A stretch of DNA of 64,000 bases from Neocallimastix lanati (nom. inval.) (GCA_016946835.1 JACVTC010000229.1:64001-128000), one strand, 5' to 3'. Positions 1-13,625 are shown, counted from the first letter of the stretch. Translations and numbers: made by a program. The notes: a model not told the origin generated them from the sequence alone.

Positions 1-141
1 TAAAAAAAAATATTAAAAAATAATATTTAAATAATTAATTGATTATTTTACACCTTTTAAGTCCTTGCGCAGTATTTTAAAAATCTTAAATTGCTAATAA
101 ATTTTTTTAATAAAAGAAATATTTATAAATAATTCAGTAAG

Positions 142-174
<33 letters not shown>

Positions 175-354
175 TGAGGACATCATAAAAAAGGGAGTTA
201 AAAGTAGCACAAAATTAGGATGATTTTAGGTGGTATCTATTTTTTTATTTTATATTTTATATTTTATATTTTATATTTTATAATTCTTTTTTTTTTTTTT
301 TATTTTTTTATTATTTATTTATTTATTTTATTATTTATTTATCTATTTATTAAA

Positions 355-410
355 ATTTTGCGAAATGAAACTTTTCCGAAATGAAATTTTTGCGAAATGA
401 CACACACTCC
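355..410. repeat. Three-copy GCGAAATGA-type motif, possible transposon end
   Basis: Three spaced copies of a short motif (TTGCGAAATGA, TTCCGAAATGA, TTGCGAAATGA) end in a CACACACTCC edge. Read on the minus strand this resembles the right terminal inverted repeat of the element at 38877-39716 (both run GTGTnTCATTTnGCAA and then CATTTC). The orientation matches a right-hand end whose left partner would lie before this window. This is inference from one partial match. Confidence 0.35.
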
Positions 411-957
411 ATTTCATAAAAGTATTTAATTTTATAAATTTTCTTATTTTATAGATAAGTTTTCATAAATTAAAAAAATTATATAATAAATGATATTTAT
501 TAAAGTTCAAATCCACTCGCTCTAAATATCTTATTAAAAAAGCATGATTCGAGAAAGTATATTGTTGGGGTTAATTTATTTAAATATATTAAACTTTTAT
601 TAGATTATTTATATAATTTTATTATTATAATTATAATTATGAATTGATTCAAGCAAAACTAATTACATGTATAATTAATTTTTGTAATCAAGCCTCTTAT
701 TAAGAACATCATAAAATCATTAGATTTAAATTTGATTTATGTTACATTAATTTATGTTTGAATAATAAAAATAATTTTATATTAATTAAGGTTTAAATAT
801 TTCATTTTATATCCTATAAAATTATAAATTTATAATCATTATAATTATAATTAGTGCTAATTGTTATATTGAAAAATAATGCATTGGCCGTTTAAGTTAG
901 TGGTGCAATTTTAAAGTTTAAAACCTCCCTCAAATAGCATATTAAATAATATTTATT

Positions 958-960
<3 letters not shown>

Positions 961-1013
<53 letters not shown>
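961..1013. repeat. Poly-T tract, 53 bases
   Basis: Uninterrupted T53. Similar long tracts recur throughout (T46 at 10937-10982, T35 near 13396-13430). Exact lengths in such tracts are prone to sequencing error. Confidence 0.95.
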
Positions 1014-1015
<2 letters not shown>

Positions 1016-1757
1016 TGGACTAAATAGAGAATTAATCAGTAATTAATAAATCAATTTTGATATTTTGATATATTAATATATATATATATTTTTTTTTATT
1101 AAATAAAAAGAAAAGCTATAAATATCTTTTCCATATTTATATATATAAAATTATTAATTAATGATTACTATTATTATTATAATTATAATTATTATTAATA
1201 TTGAAATTTAATAGTGATTTTTATGGTTGTAATATTATTAATAATATTTTAATAAAGCATCAAATATGTTAATATATATTTTTTTATTATTCTTGAAAGT
1301 AATTATAAAAATAAAAATAAGCTTATTTAAATTTATTGATAATTTAAATATATTTATATTAGATTAATTTTTATTAATATTATATATATATATATATTAT
1401 TATTTAATAGTTATTTACAATATGGGTATAAAATAGAATATAATATTTTTTATTTAGTATATCTATATATTTTATTAAAGAAAAAAAAAAAAAAAAAAGA
1501 ACTATTTAAAATATTTATTGATTAAATAAAGGATATCATCAATTATAAAAATTTTATATATATATACATTATTTTTATTTAATTTATATAGAAACATTAT
1601 ATATGTTTTTTCTTGATTTTTAATGGAAACTATGTATATAAAATTTACATTTTTTTTTCTTTTTTTGTATAAATTGATAGTATTATGCATGTTTAAATAA
1701 AAAAAATTATTAGGTTAAAAAGTAAAAAAAAAAAAAAAAAAAAAAGAACTTTATTTC

Positions 1758-4700
1758 TTATGATTTATGTGAACTGTTAGATGAATAATAATAAGGATTC
1801 ATAATCATGATGGCTTCATCTTCTTCATTTTCTGTTTCAGATCCTATTTCATCATTATCATATTGATATGAACGATATTTATTATTGAGTGTGGTGGTAT
1901 AATTATTATCATCAAAATTAAAATTATAATACGAAGTAGTTTCTGATGAGGATTTAGTCGTTAGGTTATTGTCTTTACTGTTTCTTTTTAATGTCTTTTT
2001 ATAATCTTTTATATCAAATGTTTTGCTAATTTCTTCTTTAATTATTTTTTTCAGTTGAACATTTGTTGAATTATTTAGCAGAGATTGGGATCGAGCTTGA
2101 TTTCCATAATTGCTATCATTTTCATCCTCAGTTTCATTTTCACTGTTATCATCTCTAGAAATACTTTCGTTATCATCTTCATCATATTTATTAAAATATT
2201 CATTATTATTTAATTCTTCTTCATTAATATAACTTTCTTCTTCTTCTTCTGAAAGTTCCTGCTCATTTATCTCATTACCATCATTAGATATATATTTTAA
2301 TTGTGAATTTTTATAATAATCATTTGCATTATCTTTATAATCACTATCAATTTCGGATGAAAAGGAATTCTTCTCTTCCTCTTCTTCCTTATTTTCATCA
2401 TAATTTTCATTACCATCCCTATAATTAATATCATCTTTATGATCATTACTATCATCATCATCATTATCATAATCATCATCATCATATAAATTATTTTTTC
2501 TCTTTAGATTTGGACATTCTGAGATGTCATTATTCGTATACTGAGAAGATACTGAATCTTCTTCATCCATAGTTTCGGATAAATATTCATTTGTTTCTTC
2601 ATTTACTTCACCATTTTCTTTTTCATTTTCTGATTCTGATAATGAAAAGGTTAACGAAGTCTGTTCTATATCAATTTTATTGCTTTTTTGAACTTTATTC
2701 TTTTTTTGGTTATTCTGATTAGTTCGATATCTACTATTATTATTATTACTACCACTTCTACTATTATTATTATTATTATCTCCATAGGTATATGAATAAG
2801 TTTTCACTTTACGGATAGTTTTTATTGGTTTTTCATCTTTTTCACTACTATAATTATAATTACTTTCTTTTATACTATAATTCTCTTTCATATTATTATT
2901 CGTATTTTTATTACATATTTTGGTTTTCCTGAATTGTTTCATTTTTGCATTCTTGTTAGAGAATCTGTTTAATTTTGAATAATCACTATCATAGGATATA
3001 TTTTGTTGAGATTCTTCTTGAAATGAATCATTATCACTATCATTATCATTCATCTCTGTAACTTCATTTATTAAATCATCACTGCGATTAGAATGTAGTT
3101 CTTCTTTTTCTTTATTTTTTCTACTTTTATTATTATTCCTACTACTACTACTACCCCTTACATGATGATAGCTTAACGAATGATTTGAAATATAATCACT
3201 TATATATTGATTCTTATTTATTATATTTTCTTGGTGATCTTCTGTATATTGACTTTGATAGGGTTTAGGCTCAGGTTTAGGCTTGGGTTCAGAGTCAGAT
3301 TCAGATTCATTGAGATTATCTATATCATCAGTATCATTTTGAGTCTCAGTGACGTAGAAGGAATCATTGATTTCCTTTTTTACTAAATTGTTAATACCTG
3401 ATGCCGCTTTTGATATAAAATATAATTCTTTACTTATTGCGGAATTATTTCTGTTCAAAGGAGTATTAGTAGCTGATTTCATAGTATTTTCATATCTTCT
3501 TGAATTATTTCTAGATATCTTTTTTCTAGATAGGATTTTCACCAATTTATTATTTATTATATTCCTATGACTATCATTTGGATTTCTTTTTCTATTGATA
3601 AAATCATCACTTTTATTTTTAAGTTTTGATTTTTGAAAACTTACATGATCATAATCATCATTTATATCATTTATTGTCATTGATCTCTTTAACGTTTTTT
3701 TATTTTTCAATTTAATATATTCTTTTCTAGAATTTAATTCTCTATCAATTTTCATCCTATTATTTTCAACTTCTTCTAGATTTCCTTCATCTTCTGTTTC
3801 TTCCGTTTCCTTATCATCATTTTCATTTAATTGTTCAGTATTATCATAATTATCAATGGCATAGCTATTGTCATTATCATTATCATCATCATTATCATCG
3901 TCATTATCATCTAGGTTCTCATTGTCATTGAAATGATCATCAATTTCTCTTTCATGATAATTATCAGATTCTATGGATGAATCTTGACTTATTGAATCAA
4001 AAGAATTATCTGAATATAAATCATCCTGATGATTCATGTCATTATTTCTTTTCTTTCTCCTCCTGCTTATTGAATTGGTATTCTTTCTATTTCCAAAATT
4101 TTTTTTTAATCGTTGTATCATATGATATCTACTTTTTTTTTCATCATAATTATTATTATAGTTTTCAATCTCTTTCAATGTATTATTTTGATCATGATTA
4201 CTTCGGTATCTTGTAATATTGGTTGGTTTCCTATTTTTATTTTTTTTAGACCTTCCATAATTACTAATGCTATTAATAATATTTAAGTTCATTGAATTAT
4301 AATTGGTCTCTTTGCCTTCAGATCCTTGAAAGTCATAAAACTTTCTATTTTTTTCTTTATTTTTTCTTACTCGTTCATCCACATCATCATCATTTTCCAT
4401 TGTCGATTTATAAATATCATATCCATTTATTTCATTTAGATATTTAATCATGGTATCTGTATGTGCGGTTAAATTATTTTTGGAATAGTCTTCTTCTTCT
4501 GGTAAATTATTATTATCATCATTGCTATCATTTAATGAATGATTATCATTTTCATTTATAGAATTATTTTCATTATCATTCAATGAATTATGATCGTCAC
4601 TTAATGAATTATTATAGTTATTTATTAGACTATTAGCTGAATCTTTCTTATAATATCTGTTTTTTGCTTTGCCATTCTTTTGACCATTCCCTTTTTGATT

Positions 4701-6629
4701 TTTTTTATTATTTGCTTTTAATGTCCCTTCGTTAGAATGATTTATCTGTTTTTTTTTACTTTCTAAATTATCATTTTGAGAAAATGTAACCATTTGATAT
4801 TTCCTTGGTTTCTTTATTTCTTCAGCTTCTGTACTTTCACAATCGTAGGAGTTTAGATATTTACGAATAATAGTTTGTTTCGAAATTTGCATATAATGCA
4901 TGGAATCGGATGAATTATTATCATTATTATCATTATTATTATCATTATTATTAATATTATTATTATAACTAATATAATCCTTCACCTTATCATCATCATC
5001 ATCATCGTCATCATTTTCTACTTCTCTAGTACTATTTTTATTTTTTATTGATTTATGAATCTCTGAATAAATATGTTTCTCTTTTCTTTTATTATTATTT
5101 TGATTTTTAAATTCACTCATTCCATTTTTTTGAGCATTTACTTTAAATTTACAATTATTTTGTCGTAATGGTTTATCTGTTTCATAGCCATTATCATTAC
5201 AACTATCACTATCAACTTCATCATCACTGTCATAATTATTATCATTATTGCTTTCATAATTACTATTATTAATTTTTGTATCATTAAGTTTTTGGGGAAC
5301 AATATTTTCTATTTTTTTATATGTTCTATCCTTATTTCTTTTTACAGTATTCAAAATAATATTATCGTTATTATTCATCATACTATCTTCTTCTTTCCCT
5401 TCCTTATTTTTATTCTTTGTATTTTTATATAAAGATGATGAAATATTACCTCTTTCCTTCATTAATTCCATATCAATGTCTTCATTTCCTTTTAGTTTTT
5501 TAATATTTTTTCCAGTTTGCTTTATTTTATTTTTTATTTTTGATATATTATTATTATTATTATTATTATTATTGTTATTGTTATTGTTATTATTATTAAT
5601 ATAATTACTATTTTGATCATAAGTAATATCTTCATGGATATCTTTTTTTACATCAGTTTCAGTACTATAATTGGAATGATCATTATCTTCCTCATTTTCT
5701 ATTCTTCCTTTTCTTACTTCTTTCACTTCTTTTTGAAGTTGCTTTACCTTTCTTTTCTCTTGCAATAGTTTCATTTCTAAATTTTTTAATTTAATGATAT
5801 TTTCTAAATCACAGGCGTTTTTTATTTTTTTGTTATCATTTTCATAATTTAATTCGGAATATGATGATGATGATGATGATGAAGAAGATGATGACGAGGA
5901 GGATAAATTTTGTTGTTTTTCTTCTTCTTTAATAAATAACTTTTGATCTTCAATGTCGCTCGAACTACCCCAAAATTCTTTAATTCTTTTTTTATAATAT
6001 TGCTCTTCATTTGTTGTAAAGGATGTATTTTTATTATCTATATTTTCATTTTCTTTTCTATTATTGTTTATACCAAGTACTTTATTCTTCTTCTTTTTAT
6101 TACTATTATTATTACTATTATTATCATCATCATCATTATTATTATTATCACTATCATCTCTTTTTTCCAATTTTATTGGTCGTATTTGATTTTTTTCTTC
6201 TTTCATATATTTTTTATTTTTTTCTACTTTACCTTTCTCATATATATTCCCAGTGTTTTCAGAATATTTATTATCTTTATTTACTTGAATATTATAGGCA
6301 TATATCTTGTAACTGCTACTTTCTGATTTCGAACTATCAGAATCAACATCACCATCATAATTTTTTTGATATGAAAATGTACTGTTATTGGTATTATCAT
6401 TCTTATTCATATTCTTATGCCTATTATTATTACTATTATTATTGTCTGAAGTAATATTATTTATATATTTATTATCTATTTTTTGAATTTCAGTAGTATT
6501 ATCAAAATTATTAACATAATTATTTAAAATATCTGTATTATTTTTATTAAAATTATCATTGGTATTCATATAAGTTTTATCAGTACTACTGTATCTTTTT
6601 CTTAAATTAAAACTATTTTTAGACATAGA

Positions 6630-6724
<95 letters not shown>

Positions 6725-7233
6725 GAATCAAATTATTTCCATTATCGCTAACAGTAAAAGGTAATACCTGAATATTATTGTTATCTTTTTTATTATTTAT
6801 ACTATTTTCATTCGACTCAGTAACTTTATTATTATTATCTACTTCTTTTAATTCATTTTTTCCTTTATCTACTTTCTTTACTTTTCCACTTTTTTTGTTT
6901 TGTTCGTCTTCTAGTTCCAATACTATATCATATAAACTTGTTTGCATTGTTGATGACTTAAAATTGTTGTTGTTATTATCATCATCTACGGATGTCATAG
7001 TTTTATTATTATTCATATTTTCTCCAATTATGAAATTGGTATCATTAACTAAATTATTACCATTATTATTATTATCAATATTATTATTATTATTATAATT
7101 ATTATTATTATTATAATTATTATTATTATTATAATTATTATTATTATTATAATTATTATTATTATTATAATTATTATTATTATTGTTATTGTTATTATTA
7201 TTATTATTATAATTATTATTATTATTATTGTTA

Positions 7234-7280
<47 letters not shown>

Positions 7281-8876
7281 ATTGTTGTTGTTGTTATTGT
7301 TGTTGTTGTTACTGATATTGCTATTATTAACAATAACATTATTATCATTATTATTTTTAATTGAGGATATTGATAAATCTAGCGAATAATTATTATCTAA
7401 TGTATTTGTTATATTAGATAGAAAGTTATTATTGTTGTTACTATTGTTATTACTAATAAAATTATTATTACTATAAAAATTGTTATTTCTAATAGCATTA
7501 TTATTATTATTATTATTTAAATAGTTACTACTGTTATTTCTAATAACATCATCATTATTATTATTTAAATAGTTACTACTGTTATTTCTAATAACATCAT
7601 CATTATTATTATTTAAATAGTTACTACTGTTATTTCTAATAACATCATCATTATTATTATTTAAATAGTTACTACTGTTATTTCTAATAACATTATTATT
7701 ATTATTATTTAAATAGTTATTATTGTTATTATTAATAATGTTATTATTATTTAAATTGTTGACATTGTTATTACATATATTAATTGGTAGATTCATATTA
7801 TTCTTTGTATTTCTTTTTTTATATTCATCATAGGAAAGCATTAATAGATCTTTAACTTTTGGATTAATATTTAATGATTGAAATACTTCACCAATATCAT
7901 TTTGATTTGAAATATTATTAGAAGAGGATACTATGTTATTATTATTATTATTATTATAATCATTATTATCATTATTATTATTATTTTTATTATTATTATA
8001 GTTATTATAATTATTATAATTATTATTATTAATATTGTTATTATTATTATAATTATTATTATAATTATTAATACTGTTATTGTTGTTGTTGCTAAAATCA
8101 TAACCATTACCAGATTCATATGTATTTCCATTCTTTTTAAATATATTTTTATTATCATTGTTTAATTCATTTTTGTTATTAATCATATTAATACATGACT
8201 TTAATTCTTCAACAATCTTACTCGTATATCCTAAAATATTCTTTGAATCCGAATTATTTAAACATTCATTATTTTTTTGAAAATTATCCTGCTTATTTAT
8301 ATAATCATCCTGAAAATTATTTAATTTTTCATTCGTTTGTGAATGTGAAAATTTAGGAGTTGATTGTACAGATTCATCTTCTGATTCATGAATTACTTCA
8401 TCAAAATGTTCCTTTTCAAACATTCTAATCTCTTTTAAAACATTTTTACGATCTTTTCTATTATTACAGGAAATGTTCATACTAATGGGAGGACTATGAC
8501 TACTCGATATTCTTCTTGAATTATCATTAATTTTCTTACTATTAACATAACTAACATTTTTATTTTCATCATCATCTATAGCTTCATTTGATTCTTTTTT
8601 ATCAGATAGACTAAACAATGAAATATTATTATTTGCACTACTAGAAGATATATTTGTTGAACTATTCTTAGATACAATATTACTACTAATTTCTTTAATA
8701 GGAACAACCGTCTCTGTCTCTACAACTTCATTTACTTTTGGTTTATTAATTTTCTTTTTCCTTCTTAAACCCTTCTGTTCATCTGTCAAAAATTGCTTTT
8801 TTATATTTGAAAATAATGCTGAACTGGTATACGAAGAAAATTCTGAATCAAACGTTGTATTTTCAGATATTTTCAT
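1758..8876 (-). CDS. Giant Asn-rich low-complexity protein (2372 aa), unknown function
   Basis: I do not recognise this gene. It is a single uninterrupted frame of 2373 codons from ATG at 8876 to TGA at 1758, too long to be chance in DNA this AT-rich. The N-terminus (residues 1-180) is basic and serine-rich. Residues about 385-460 hold a 16-residue repeat, about 530-600 an Asn/Tyr tract of (N5Y)n type, and near 990-1005 a serine tract. A short Leu/Lys/Glu heptad-like segment, probably a coiled coil, lies near 1025-1062. The C-terminal half alternates acidic Asp/Glu/Asn stretches with basic Lys/Arg patches and a small Lys-Pro/Glu-Pro run near 1860. No signal peptide, membrane span or catalytic motif is visible. 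The Asn tracts are (TTA)n on the plus strand and may be replication-slippage products. The composition suggests a mostly disordered protein, perhaps nuclear; that role is inference. A stop codon just upstream of the ATG supports the start, unless an upstream exon is spliced on. Confidence 0.8.
7519..7710. repeat. 48-bp in-frame minisatellite, four copies
   Basis: Four tandem 48-bp units starting at 7519, 7567, 7615 and 7663, nearly identical, with degraded units on both sides. Each encodes a 16-residue unit of the minus-strand giant protein (NNNNDDVIRNNSSNYL). The period is a multiple of three, so copy-number change would keep the frame. Confidence 0.95.
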
Positions 8877-8917
8877 CTTTCAAAATTAAAGGATACGAAA
8901 AGAAAAGAAAAGAAAAG

Positions 8918-8955
<38 letters not shown>

Positions 8956-9110
8956 TATTCATAAAATATAATATATATTTAATATGTCACATTAATTATA
9001 TTATTATAATTTCTATTTTAGTTTTACTCTGAAAAAATTATAAATATATAGTTTTATAAATATTGCTTTTATATATGTATTTTTTTATATTAATTTCTTA
9101 TCTCTAATTT

Positions 9111-9779
9111 TTATATCTTATTACCTACTTTTTTATTACTATCCTTCATATTTATATCTTTTTCTTTTAATTGCATCTCAATCATTTGAAACATTTTTTT
9201 AGATTCTTTATATTATTATATTGAAAAAAAAAAAAAAAATTTTTTTCCATTATTATAATTAATATCTATATATATTATTTTCTAAAATGAAAAAAAAATT
9301 ATCTTATAATAAATATTAATGATACTTTTTTTTTTTTTTTACACGTTTTATTACATACCATTATTCTTTTTTTTTAGTTTTTCATTTTTAATTCTTTCTT
9401 CCATTAATAATGCCTTATAATTTTGATTTTTTAATTCTAATTTTTGATTTTTTGTTTCTTCTACTGCTAATTTTGTAATAAGTTTGGCTAATTTTTCTTT
9501 ATCTGAACTACATAGATCTTTCATAGTGGCAACTAAACGTGTAGTAGTGGTGTTTCCCTTTCTTGTAGATGAAAAATAATGACTATTATTATTTTCCTGT
9601 CTTTCTCTGTTCATATTATTAGGTACTAAAGATTTATCATCTTCACTTTTAATAGTAATGTTATTGTCATTATTATTATTAACTCTTTTATTTTCCTTTG
9701 AATCATTACTATAATTATTTTGTTGTTCATATGAACCCCAAAATGGTTCTGATATATTTATTTTTTTATTTTTCATCAT
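9111..9779 (-). CDS. Small coiled-coil protein, two exons, possibly hinderin/KIAA1328-like
   Basis: Exon 1 runs 9779-9359 and stops at a consensus donor (GTATGT). The TAA at 9351-9353 would otherwise end a 142-aa frame. An acceptor AAG before 9205 joins in phase and extends the Leu/Lys/Glu heptad pattern, ending at TAA 9111-9113; total 171 aa. If the 3' donor-like GTAATA at 9124 is also used, more exons follow. The N-terminal ~75 residues are Asn-rich and polar. Residues about 83-142 hold a conserved-looking block (MKDLCSSDKEKLAKLI) followed by a coiled coil. That block reminds me of the start of the KIAA1328 (hinderin) family, but I recalled this from memory and cannot check it. It lies just upstream of, and in the same direction as, the giant Asn-rich gene. 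Confidence 0.55.
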
Positions 9780-10296
9780 TTTTTCTCTCTCTCTCTTTTT
9801 TTTTTTTTTTTTTTATGGTACTTAATGTAAAAATAATATAAAAAAAAATTATTTAAAATTTATTAATAATATATTTTCTAAAAAAAAAAGAAGTAAATCA
9901 TAGATGATATAAAGTTTAGCACGAATTTTTCAAATTGTTATGTATTGTTTATTTTATTATAAATATTATTAAAAATAATAAATATATATATATAATAAAA
10001 CTATTTTGGTTATTTTTTTTATTAAAAAAAAAAAATCATATATTAAATTTAGATTAAAAAAATTTTTTTTTTTTTTTTTTTGTTTAGATTTATTTTATTT
10101 TTTTTAATATGTATTAAAATAATTTAATTAAAAATTATAATAATAATAAAAAAAAAAAATAATAATAAAAATAAAAATTAATTAAATCATAAAAACCAAA
10201 TTTTAAAAAGATAAAATTTTTGTATATTTTAAATAAATAAATAAATAAAATTAAATAAAAAATAAATAAAATTAAAATTAAAAAACGAACTTTGAC

Positions 10297-10328
<32 letters not shown>

Positions 10329-10935
10329 GAAAGCAATGTAATAAATAAATGAATTAAATTTATAAAAATTTTTTTAAAATAACGAATAAAACAATTCTTA
10401 CAGTAAAAAAAAAAAAAAAATAATAATAATTATAAAGTATAATTTGATATTTTATTAAACTATTAATAATTAAAAAATATTATAATAACAATAAAAAATA
10501 AAAATTTGACATCAATATAATTATTAATAATAATAATAAAAAATTAAATAATTCTTTAATAATATTTTATAGTAATATTGAAAATTAATACGGTTTAGAA
10601 GTATAAAGGATATTATATTAAAAAAAAAATATGAATATTTTGATTTAAAAAAATTTTTTTTTTTTATTTTTTATTTTTTTATTATTAATTTTTCATTTTT
10701 CATTTTTTATTTTTCCAATTAGTATTGTATATTTAGTATTTATTATTATTCTTTCATTTTTAGTTATGCCAATAAAATATGATGTTAATTATAAATAATA
10801 TGAATATCAATGTAATGATTAAGTTATCAATGATAATAAAATTTTTTTTATCATGTATATATTTATTATAATAAATATTAATATAGTAATGATATTAATT
10901 TTTTTTCCTTTATTATAAAAAGTAAAGATTTGTAT

Positions 10936-10986
<51 letters not shown>

Positions 10987-11076
10987 ATACTCATTAATTA
11001 TTAATTATTGAATTTATTATTATAATTATTATTATTATTATTATTATTATTCTTTTAATAACAGATGTTATCAATA
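9780..11076. other. AT-rich intergenic DNA
   Basis: No gene seen. Contains T and A homopolymers, including T46 at 10937-10982, short (ATT)n around 11021-11050, and AT-rich sequence of both strands. Probably holds the promoter of the coiled-coil gene at its left end. Confidence 0.7.
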
Positions 11077-11433
11077 CTAAATTAACGAACCATTAGTATT
11101 TGCTTTTTGTTTTGCCTTATCTCTATCAATTAATCTATTTATTGTATTTATTGTATTAATATTTTGTTCTTCTTCAGTTGTTTGAAGTATTTTCTGACTT
11201 GGGTATAAACTCACCTTACTATCCGATCGCATTGGTGAATTTATCGGTGTTATATAAGTGTCCGAACTTTTCAATAATTCACTCTTATATAATGGTAATT
11301 CATTTTTATTTTCATTATTTCGGTTTATTAATTTCTTAATAAATTTATAAAAAAAGATTAATATACTCCCAATCCCTATACCTATTTATAATAATTAAAT
11401 TAATGTTAAAATTATTATTTAGAAAACAGAAAA

Positions 11434-11466
<33 letters not shown>

Positions 11467-11594
11467 ATTAATTTTTAAATTAAAATGCATAAACTTTTTC
11501 TATATTATTATAATATATATATATATATATATTTACCTAGTATTACAGCAATAACTAAGTTACCTAAAAATTTAAGTATAATATGAGAATTCAT
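11077..11594 (-). CDS. Small single-pass membrane protein, two exons (120 aa)
   Basis: Exon 1 (11594-11537) begins at an ATG and ends at a GTAAAT donor. A 155-bp AT-rich intron ends with AAATAG, and exon 2 (11381-11077) continues in phase (the split glycine codon is G/GT) to TAG. The predicted protein starts with a hydrophobic segment of about 30 residues (around LVIAVILGIGIGSILIFFYK) followed by a basic patch (KKLINR), which fits a transmembrane helix with a cytosolic C-terminus. The hydrophilic tail of about 80 residues contains Ser/Thr-Pro sites. I do not recognise the family. The splice joins the two halves of the membrane helix, which supports the intron. Further upstream exons are possible, since the start ATG is only 19 codons before the donor. 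Confidence 0.5.
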
Positions 11595-13392
11595 TATTTA
11601 TATATATATATAAATATATATATTTTTTTTATGCTGATAAAGCGGGAAATATTATTATTATTAATATTATTATTAATATTATTTATTTGTTTGTTTGTTT
11701 GTTTAATAATAATAATAATAATAATAAATATACTTTTTCAAATTTCAAATGTAAATTTGAATTTTAAATTTATTGAAATTTAACTAATTTAATATTTTAA
11801 TTTATTTTTATTTTTATTACTTTTACTATTATTTTAAAATTCTTATTTTTTTTTTTTTTTTTTATTTTTATTTTACTATTATATTTTCTTTTATTTGGTT
11901 ATTTATTATATTATTTTTATAATAATATATTTGATTTTTAATTTTATAAATTTTTTTTTTGTTTTTTACTTTAGAATATTTAATTATTAGTCATAAATCG
12001 TTATAATATTAATAGTTTTTATTTTATTTTATTTTATATTGCCATAATTTATTATATTCATATTATAATCTTTACGAAATATTTTTACAATTGATAATTT
12101 AAAATTTTAAAATGTTTTTAAAAATTTGTATTATCTATTACTTAATCCATTAGAGAAAATATAATAAAATATAATAAAGGAATTAATAACAAATTCCAAT
12201 GAATATTTTTCTTGAGGGTATTTTCATTTATAAAAAAAAAAAAAAAAAGACAAATGAGAAAAAAGATAATTATAAAATTATTTAATAGTTATATAAATTC
12301 ATACATTATTCAAATTGATTATTACAACTGAATATAAACAAGAAAGATGTTATGGTTTATTTTGATAAGAAAAAAAAAATAAATAAATAAATTAAAAATA
12401 AAATTTATTAAATAATATTATTTAATATTTTATTGATTCAATTAAATTATAATAATTAATACTTTTTTAATTATTATAAAAATTATAAAATGAATTGACA
12501 TAATTATATCATTTTTTCTTTTTCTTTTTCTTTTAACTTTTATTTTTATTTTTATTTTTAAAGAAAAATATTTATTATATAAATTTATATAAATTATTAA
12601 AGATATTGATTTATTAATTTATTGAATTTTTTTTTTTTTTCTTTTTTCTTTCTTTTTTTTTTATATTATATATTATTTATTATATATAGAATATTAATTT
12701 TTGGCAATACAAAAAGTTTTAGAAAATTCAAAATTAATTAAAAGGATTAAAGTTTATTTTTTTTTTTTTTTTTTTGTTTTGTTTTATTTTCACTTTAGAA
12801 ATAAATGAAAATGAAATAAACTTGAATATATTTCAATATATTAAAATGAATATTTCAAAATGTTTTGTGTAATGCTTATTATATATAGAAATAAAAATAA
12901 ATTAAATCTTAACAGAAATAAACTTTATTTTATAAAACTTTTATGAAACATGGTATCAACTTACTTTTTTTTTTTTTTTTATATTAATTATTTTTAATTT
13001 TTTTTTTTTTTAATAAAAATATGTTAAAAGTTCATAAATTTTCTGTATAAAAATTTTAATAAAGTTTATTTAATTATTGATATATTATTTAATTATTTTT
13101 TTTACTTATTAATTATTTATTATCTATACACTTTTTATATAATTAAGGTATTTTTTTTTTTATACAAAAAGAAATAAAATAAAGAGTTGAAATATAAACG
13201 AAAAGTACAGTTTTAATAAAATAAAATAAAATAAATAGTAGAATATTAAATATATATTACAGATTAAATAAAACAAAATAAAATAAAATTAAAAAATCCT
13301 TAATATTATTTTTGTATTATTTTTATTTTAATATTAATTTTATTTTATTTTTTAATATAAGATATTCTTTTTAAAATATTGGTGTAGATGTA

Positions 13393-13434
<42 letters not shown>

Positions 13435-13625
13435 TATATATATATACATTTACACTTGATACAAATAATTTAGTTGTTTTAGAGAATTGACGTCAAAGAG
13501 AGAAAAATAAGAATTTTATTAATTATTTTATACTAGAATAATTTGAATCTTTATTGAAATAGAGAAATAATACCTTAATAATACCATTCTCCTTAATAAA
13601 ATTTTGGTTGAAAAAGACTTATTGA
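11595..13625. other. AT-rich intergenic DNA
   Basis: No gene supported. Homopolymer runs, (TTTG)n near 11690-11703 and (AAT)n beside it, and a T35 run at about 13396-13430. The only notable short site is the palindrome TGACGTCA at 13488-13495. Confidence 0.65.
13488..13495. promoter_or_regulatory. CRE-like palindrome TGACGTCA
   Basis: A perfect 8-bp match to the binding site of CREB/ATF-type bZIP factors, in DNA where G and C are rare, about 130 bp before the first codon of the ankyrin relic. It may be the remains of that gene's promoter. One 8-bp site proves nothing alone. Confidence 0.25.

Larger units (their letters stand above)
1..1757. other. AT-rich intergenic DNA
   Basis: No supported gene. 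Almost pure A/T with a T53 run (961-1013), A runs near 141-172 and 1481-1498, and AT dinucleotide stretches. A slightly less AT-rich patch lies around 480-940, but I could read neither a protein frame nor a tRNA cloverleaf in it. The 62-codon open frame at 1502-1690 (-) has only A/T-driven residues (Ile, Lys, Asn, Tyr) and is treated as chance. Confidence 0.7.

Noticed and set aside
875-935. tRNA- or SINE-like boxes (TTAGTGGTGCAA ... GTTTAAAACC)
   Set aside because: Spacing is too short for a cloverleaf, no acceptor stem forms, and the B box is poor.
1502-1690. 62-codon open frame on the minus strand
   Set aside because: Composed mainly of Ile, Lys, Asn and Tyr as expected from random AT-rich DNA, with no motif or splice context.
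8877-9124. Splicing the coiled-coil gene onto the giant Asn-rich ORF
   Set aside because: The best donor (GTAATA at 9124) has the wrong phase for the acceptor just before the giant ATG; only a weaker donor (GTAGGT) would fit, so I kept two genes.
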